Below, one piece after another: positions 60,853-64,000 of a DNA stretch of 64,000 nt. A program made the translations under genes and the position numbers. Positions within the stretch are counted from its first letter, which is position 1. Every line of letters begins with the position of its first letter. Under the pieces are notes generated by a model. The model was not told the DNA's origin. It did not search any database and was given only the letters and a program-made list of their open reading frames with translations. The stretch is from the NCBI GenBank assembly GCA_963809385.1, contig CAWEJL010000010.1, positions 1 to 64,000 on the forward strand, given 5' to 3'. Source of the DNA: JAKAIY01 sp963809385. GTDB lineage: Bacteria > Chloroflexota > Ktedonobacteria > Ktedonobacterales > JADMIN01.

Positions 60853-63255
60853 TTACCCCGCCAGCGTCACCACCGTGATGCCGTCGCCACCATCGCGCGG
60901 CTCGGCGGAGGCGAACTTCTTGACCAGGGGATGGTGGCGCAGCTGCTCGCGGATGGCCTGGCGTAGCGCGCCGGTACCTTTGCCGTGTAGCAGCCGCACG
61001 CTAGCTAGGCCCGACATCGCGGCGTTGTTGAGGTAGGCCTCGACCTCCTCCAGCGCATCCTCGACACGCCAGCCGCGCAGGTCAAGCTGTAGCTCCGGCG
61101 CGGGGGTGTCGTCGCGCGGAGGGAGGGTGACGAGTTGCGGCTCCGCGCGGTAGCCAGCGCTGGAAACGCTCACGCGCTCCGCTCCGGCGCGGACCTGCCG
61201 GCGGCTCAGCCGCTCAAGGTTGCTGGCGGCCACCCGCATCCGCATCGAGCCGATCTGCACCTCGACATCGCCGCGCGCGTTGGGAAGCGACAGCACCTCG
61301 CCGCGCTGGTCCATCGAGCGCACCCGCACCGTGTCGCCAACCGCCAGCTCTCCGGCCTCCACCTCATCGCCGCGTTCATCTACCTCGATCACTGGCTTCA
61401 GGCGTGAGGGCAGCGGCGCGTTGCGCGTCTCGACCTTCTGGGCGCGGGCGCGCAGCTGCTCCAGCCGCTCCTCGGTCATGCTCCGGCGCATCTGCGTGCG
61501 GATACGCGCCAGCTCGGCCTGCGCCGCCTCGGACTCACGGCGAGCCTGTGCGCGAGCGTCGTTGATGACTCGCTCGCGCTCCGCCTCCAGCTCGCGGCGC
61601 ATGCGCTCCAGCTCTTTGCGCTGGTATTCGGCCTCGGCGCGCTCCATGCTCAGGTGGTAACGCTCGTCAGCGGCTCCCTGCCGCTCCTCCGCCAGCGTCG
61701 TCAGCAGCCCCTCCATCTCGACCCCGGCTGTCCCCAGGAACTCGCGCGCCTGGGTAATGATGTTTTCCGGCAGGCCCAGACGGCTGGCGATGGCCAGCGC
61801 GTTGCTGCGACCCGGCAGGCCAATGGTCAGGCGGTAGGTCGGCGAAAGCGTCTCCACGTTGAACTCGACCGAGGCGTTGACGGCCCCCTCGCGCTCGTGG
61901 GCGAAGGCCTTCAGCTCGGAGTAGTGTGTGGTGGCGACCGTAGCGACACCGCGCTCCAGCAGCCAGGTCAGGATTGCGCGGGCCAGCGCCGAGCCTTCGC
62001 TGGGGTCGGTCCCGGCGCCCAGCTCATCCAGCAGAATGAGCGCGCCGGGTGTGGCCACGCGCAGGATCTCGACGATACGGCTGAGGTGCGAGGAGAAGGT
62101 GCTGAGGCTCTGCTCGATGCTCTGCTCGTCGCCAATGTCGGCGAAGATGTCATGCCAGACCGGAATCTCTGAGCCATCGCCCGCCGGGATGTGCAGTCCG
62201 GCCAGCGCCATCAGCGAGAGCAGGCCGACGGTCTTCAGCGCAACGGTCTTGCCGCCGGTGTTCGGGCCGGTGACGACCACCATATGCGCCTCGTCGCCGC
62301 CCAGCCAGAAGTCAATCGGCACCACCTTGCCCGTCAACAGCGGGTGCCGCGCCTGGCGCAGCAGCAACCGCCCAGCGGTGTTCAGCTCCGGCGCGCTGGC
62401 GCGGATCAGGCTGGCGTAGCGCGCCTTGGCCAGGCAGAGGTCAATCTCCGCCAGCAACTCCACCGCCAGAATGATGTACGGCGCGTCCTGGCCCACGAGC
62501 TCGGAGAGCTCCGCCAGGATGCGCTCGACCTCCTGCCGCTCCTCGATCTGGAGCTGGCGGAGCTTGTTGTTCATCTCCACTACCACCAGCGGCTCGACGA
62601 AAACCGTCGCCCCGCTGCCTGACTGGTCGTGGACGATGCCGCGCACCTGGCCGCGCGCCTCCGCCCGCACCGGTAGCACATAGCGGTCGGAGCGCATGGT
62701 GATGATCGGGTCTTGGAGCGCCGAGCGGAACTCGTTGACCAGCGTGCCTAGCCGCTCCTGTAGTCGCTGCTGCGCGGCGCGAATGTCGCTGCGAAGCTGG
62801 CGCAAGCGCGGCGAGGCGGAGTCGAGGACATCGCCTTCCTCGCTGATGCAGGTGGCGATGCGCGACTCGAGCGGCCCGCGCTGCGGCAGGTCCACCGCCA
62901 GCCCTTTGAGCAGCGGGAAGCCCTCTTCCATGCGCGTGATAAGGCGGCTGACATGGATCGAGGAACGCACGGTAGCGGCGATGTCGAGCAGATCAGCGGG
63001 CGTCAGGACCTTGCCGCGCTCGGCGGCGCGTGTCTGCGGGCGCACGTCGCGCGCGCCGCGCACGCCCGCGTCGGGGCGCAGGTCGAGCAGCTTGCGCGCC
63101 TCGGCGGTGTAAGCCTGGCGGCGTCGCGCCTCATCCACGTCGCTCGTCGGCTCGAGGGCAAGCGCCAGCTCGCGGCTGGCTGAGAAGGCGGTCTCCGCTG
63201 CCAGTCGCTCGATGATCTTGGGATATTCCAGTGTTGTCAGACTCTTGGTATGCAT
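60853..63255 (-). CDS. mutS2: Endonuclease MutS2
   Basis: An 800-residue MutS-family ATPase with a C-terminal Smr nuclease domain; family roles include suppression of recombination and ribosome rescue. The start MHTKSLTTLEYPKIIERLAA is typical. The core includes SDRYVLPVRAEARGQVRGIV. Walker A is VVTGPNTGGKTVALKTVGLL, Walker B is GALILLDELGAGTDPSEGSA, and TVATTHYSELKAFAHEREGA is conserved. A long coiled coil (residues ~510-610) precedes a KOW-like segment (ELAVGDTVRVRSMDQRGEVL) and the Smr domain LDLRGWRVEDALEEVEAYLN with LLHGKGTGALRQAIREQL. This large gene is completely intact. Confidence 0.96.
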   Translation of the reverse strand: MHTKSLTTLEYPKIIERLAAETAFSASRELALALEPTSDVDEARRRQAYTAEARKLLDLRPDAGVRGARDVRPQTRAAERGKVLTPADLLDIAATVRSSIHVSRLITRMEEGFPLLKGLAVDLPQRGPLESRIATCISEEGDVLDSASPRLRQLRSDIRAAQQRLQERLGTLVNEFRSALQDPIITMRSDRYVLPVRAEARGQVRGIVHDQSGSGATVFVEPLVVVEMNNKLRQLQIEERQEVERILAELSELVGQDAPYIILAVELLAEIDLCLAKARYASLIRASAPELNTAGRLLLRQARHPLLTGKVVPIDFWLGGDEAHMVVVTGPNTGGKTVALKTVGLLSLMALAGLHIPAGDGSEIPVWHDIFADIGDEQSIEQSLSTFSSHLSRIVEILRVATPGALILLDELGAGTDPSEGSALARAILTWLLERGVATVATTHYSELKAFAHEREGAVNASVEFNVETLSPTYRLTIGLPGRSNALAIASRLGLPENIITQAREFLGTAGVEMEGLLTTLAEERQGAADERYHLSMERAEAEYQRKELERMRRELEAERERVINDARAQARRESEAAQAELARIRTQMRRSMTEERLEQLRARAQKVETRNAPLPSRLKPVIEVDERGDEVEAGELAVGDTVRVRSMDQRGEVLSLPNARGDVEVQIGSMRMRVAASNLERLSRRQVRAGAERVSVSSAGYRAEPQLVTLPPRDDTPAPELQLDLRGWRVEDALEEVEAYLNNAAMSGLASVRLLHGKGTGALRQAIREQLRHHPLVKKFASAEPRDGGDGITVVTLAG

Positions 63256-63284
63256 TGCTCTCTCGACTCGCGTCCGAGACACGG

Positions 63285-63391
63285 GCGGTTGAAACCGCGC
63301 CTCAAGGCGGCTCCCGCCGCCACAAGACCCGCCTGCGCGGGTTCACATCTGGCTTCTCCCCTGCGCTGGCCATTCATGGCCGCGCCCCCAG
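63285..63391 (+). repeat. Hairpin cluster C (TGAA, TCAA, CTGC, TTCA loops)
   Basis: GCGGT-TGAA-ACCGC (63285-63298), CGCC-TCAA-GGCG (63298-63309), ACCCGC-CTGC-GCGGGT (63327-63342) and GGCCA-TTCA-TGGCC (63368-63381). The last is nested in an outer stem GCGCTGG/CCAGCGC. It fills the gap between mutS2 and the methyltransferase and shares module order with cluster D. Confidence 0.85.
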
Positions 63392-63396
63392 CGCAA

Positions 63397-64000
63397 TCAC
63401 ACATTGGCCGCTTTGTTCGCCATAACGACATACGCTACCCAGAAGGGTCCGCTCACACATTCCGCCTGAGGGGCCAGTCCCGCGTCCTTCAGGCGTCCCA
63501 TCAGCGGCGTGGCGATAGTACCGGCGCAACTGACGGTCGCCTGCGCGCTCCGGCCATACACCAGACGCTGGATGGCCACCAACGGTCGCAGGATGGCCCG
63601 CGCGGGCAGCAGCGACGCCCCCAACACGATCACCAGCCGCCCGCCGGGCCGCAGCACGCGCGCAATCTCGCGCAACGCCGCCGGATCGGCGATATAGTCC
63701 GTCGGGAACGTGCTCACGACCGTATCGAACGACGCCTCCGCGAACGGCAGCGCCTGCACGCTGGCCTGCTGAATGGCCCCATCCTCCACTGGCAAGTGGC
63801 GGCGGCGAAGCTCGCGCCGGGTAGCGGCCACCATCTGCGGCGAGCGGTCAATCGCCCGGCAGCGATAGCCGCGCTCGACCATGTCAGCTTGCAGCGTGCC
63901 GATGCCGCAACCCACCTCCAGCACATCCGGCCCCGTCAGCCGCGAGAGCGCCAGCCGTTGCCAGACGCGCCACTGCCCGGCGAAGGGCAGCGTGCTGGCC
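63397..64000 (-). CDS. SAM-dependent class I methyltransferase (partial)
   Basis: The gene enters from the window end, so the true start is outside. The visible part reads FAGQWRVWQRLALSRLTGPD, then motif I VLEVGCGIGTLQADMVERGY, AIDRSPQMVAATRRELRRRH, the motif II region ALPFAEASFDTVVSTFPTDY and LREIARVLRPGGRLVIVLGA. This is the Methyltransf_11 pattern of small-molecule or quinone methylases. A C-terminal ~60-residue extension contains SGPFWVAYVVMANK. The substrate is unknown. UbiX elsewhere in the window hints at quinone chemistry but gives no direct link. Confidence 0.85.
   Translation of the reverse strand, partial: ASTLPFAGQWRVWQRLALSRLTGPDVLEVGCGIGTLQADMVERGYRCRAIDRSPQMVAATRRELRRRHLPVEDGAIQQASVQALPFAEASFDTVVSTFPTDYIADPAALREIARVLRPGGRLVIVLGASLLPARAILRPLVAIQRLVYGRSAQATVSCAGTIATPLMGRLKDAGLAPQAECVSGPFWVAYVVMANKAANV

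Overview
The window is GC-rich (roughly two-thirds G+C), densely coded DNA. It looks like a chromosome segment of a bacterium, most likely a member of the Chloroflexota. That placement is an inference from gene content: a tricorn-type protease, an FHA-PrsW fusion, a roadblock/MglA-like GTPase pair, KptA, MutS2, an NAD-linked formate dehydrogenase, and many dispersed intergenic hairpin repeats. No rRNA operon, CRISPR array or replication origin was seen. Two tRNA genes are present, Gln(CTG) and Phe(GAA); neither encodes CCA. About half of the conserved genes carry one or more single-base frame changes at which the protein family simply continues in the next frame. I read most of these as uncorrected sequence indels and annotate such genes as single loci with the approximate break points.

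Layout. 1-3 kb: lipid-linked sugar or cell-envelope genes (GT-C-like membrane protein, GT2, GtrA). 3-6 kb: a mobile-element and remnant zone (IS630 fragment, complete IS5-type element, truncated gene, tRNA-Gln, AT-rich island). 6-14 kb: tricorn protease, prephenate dehydrogenase, dynamin/Era-like GTPase, FHA-PrsW protease. 14-16 kb: an ECF sigma factor with a translationally coupled membrane protein. This operon is bracketed by two inverted copies of a ~146 bp MITE whose ends match the nearby IS5-type element. 16.8-25.9 kb: S9 peptidase, Lrp/AsnC regulator divergent from tyrosine phenol-lyase, retropepsin-like lipoprotein, phosphoribosyltransferase and secreted proteins. 26-35 kb: UbiX, threonine aldolase, KptA, roadblock/GTPase pair, PurH, AroH-type chorismate mutase and an acyl-CoA dehydrogenase. 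35-42 kb: a ~1,700-residue helicase-nuclease (candidate phage-defence protein) and an MFS exporter. 42-46.7 kb: a formate dehydrogenase operon. 47-60 kb: glycerophosphodiesterase, hydrolases, an MprF-like protein, a peroxiredoxin, a GrdB/PrdB-family protein, DedA, an FAD oxidoreductase, a DUF4395-thioredoxin pair, and TetR-glycosyltransferase. 59.7-64 kb: ROK sugar kinase, MutS2 and a methyltransferase running off the end.

The most striking content is two probable selenoproteins on opposite strands. The formate dehydrogenase catalytic subunit has an in-frame TGA at the selenocysteine position of E. coli FdhF. It is followed by a GGTC-loop hairpin at the same 18-nt distance as in fdhF. A GrdB/PrdB-like protein next to a peroxiredoxin has a TGA in a U-x-x-C motif, followed by a bulged GGTC-loop hairpin. 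Both would be mis-annotated as truncated genes. The formate dehydrogenase operon is also circularly permuted: the Fe-S/Fe4S4 N-terminal module that is normally fused to the molybdopterin subunit is a separate gene at the other end of the operon. Other signals worth following are clusters of short hairpins with near-constant TGAA or CTGC loops, a duplicated mutS2 3' end on both sides of the ROK kinase gene, and the IS5/MITE family.
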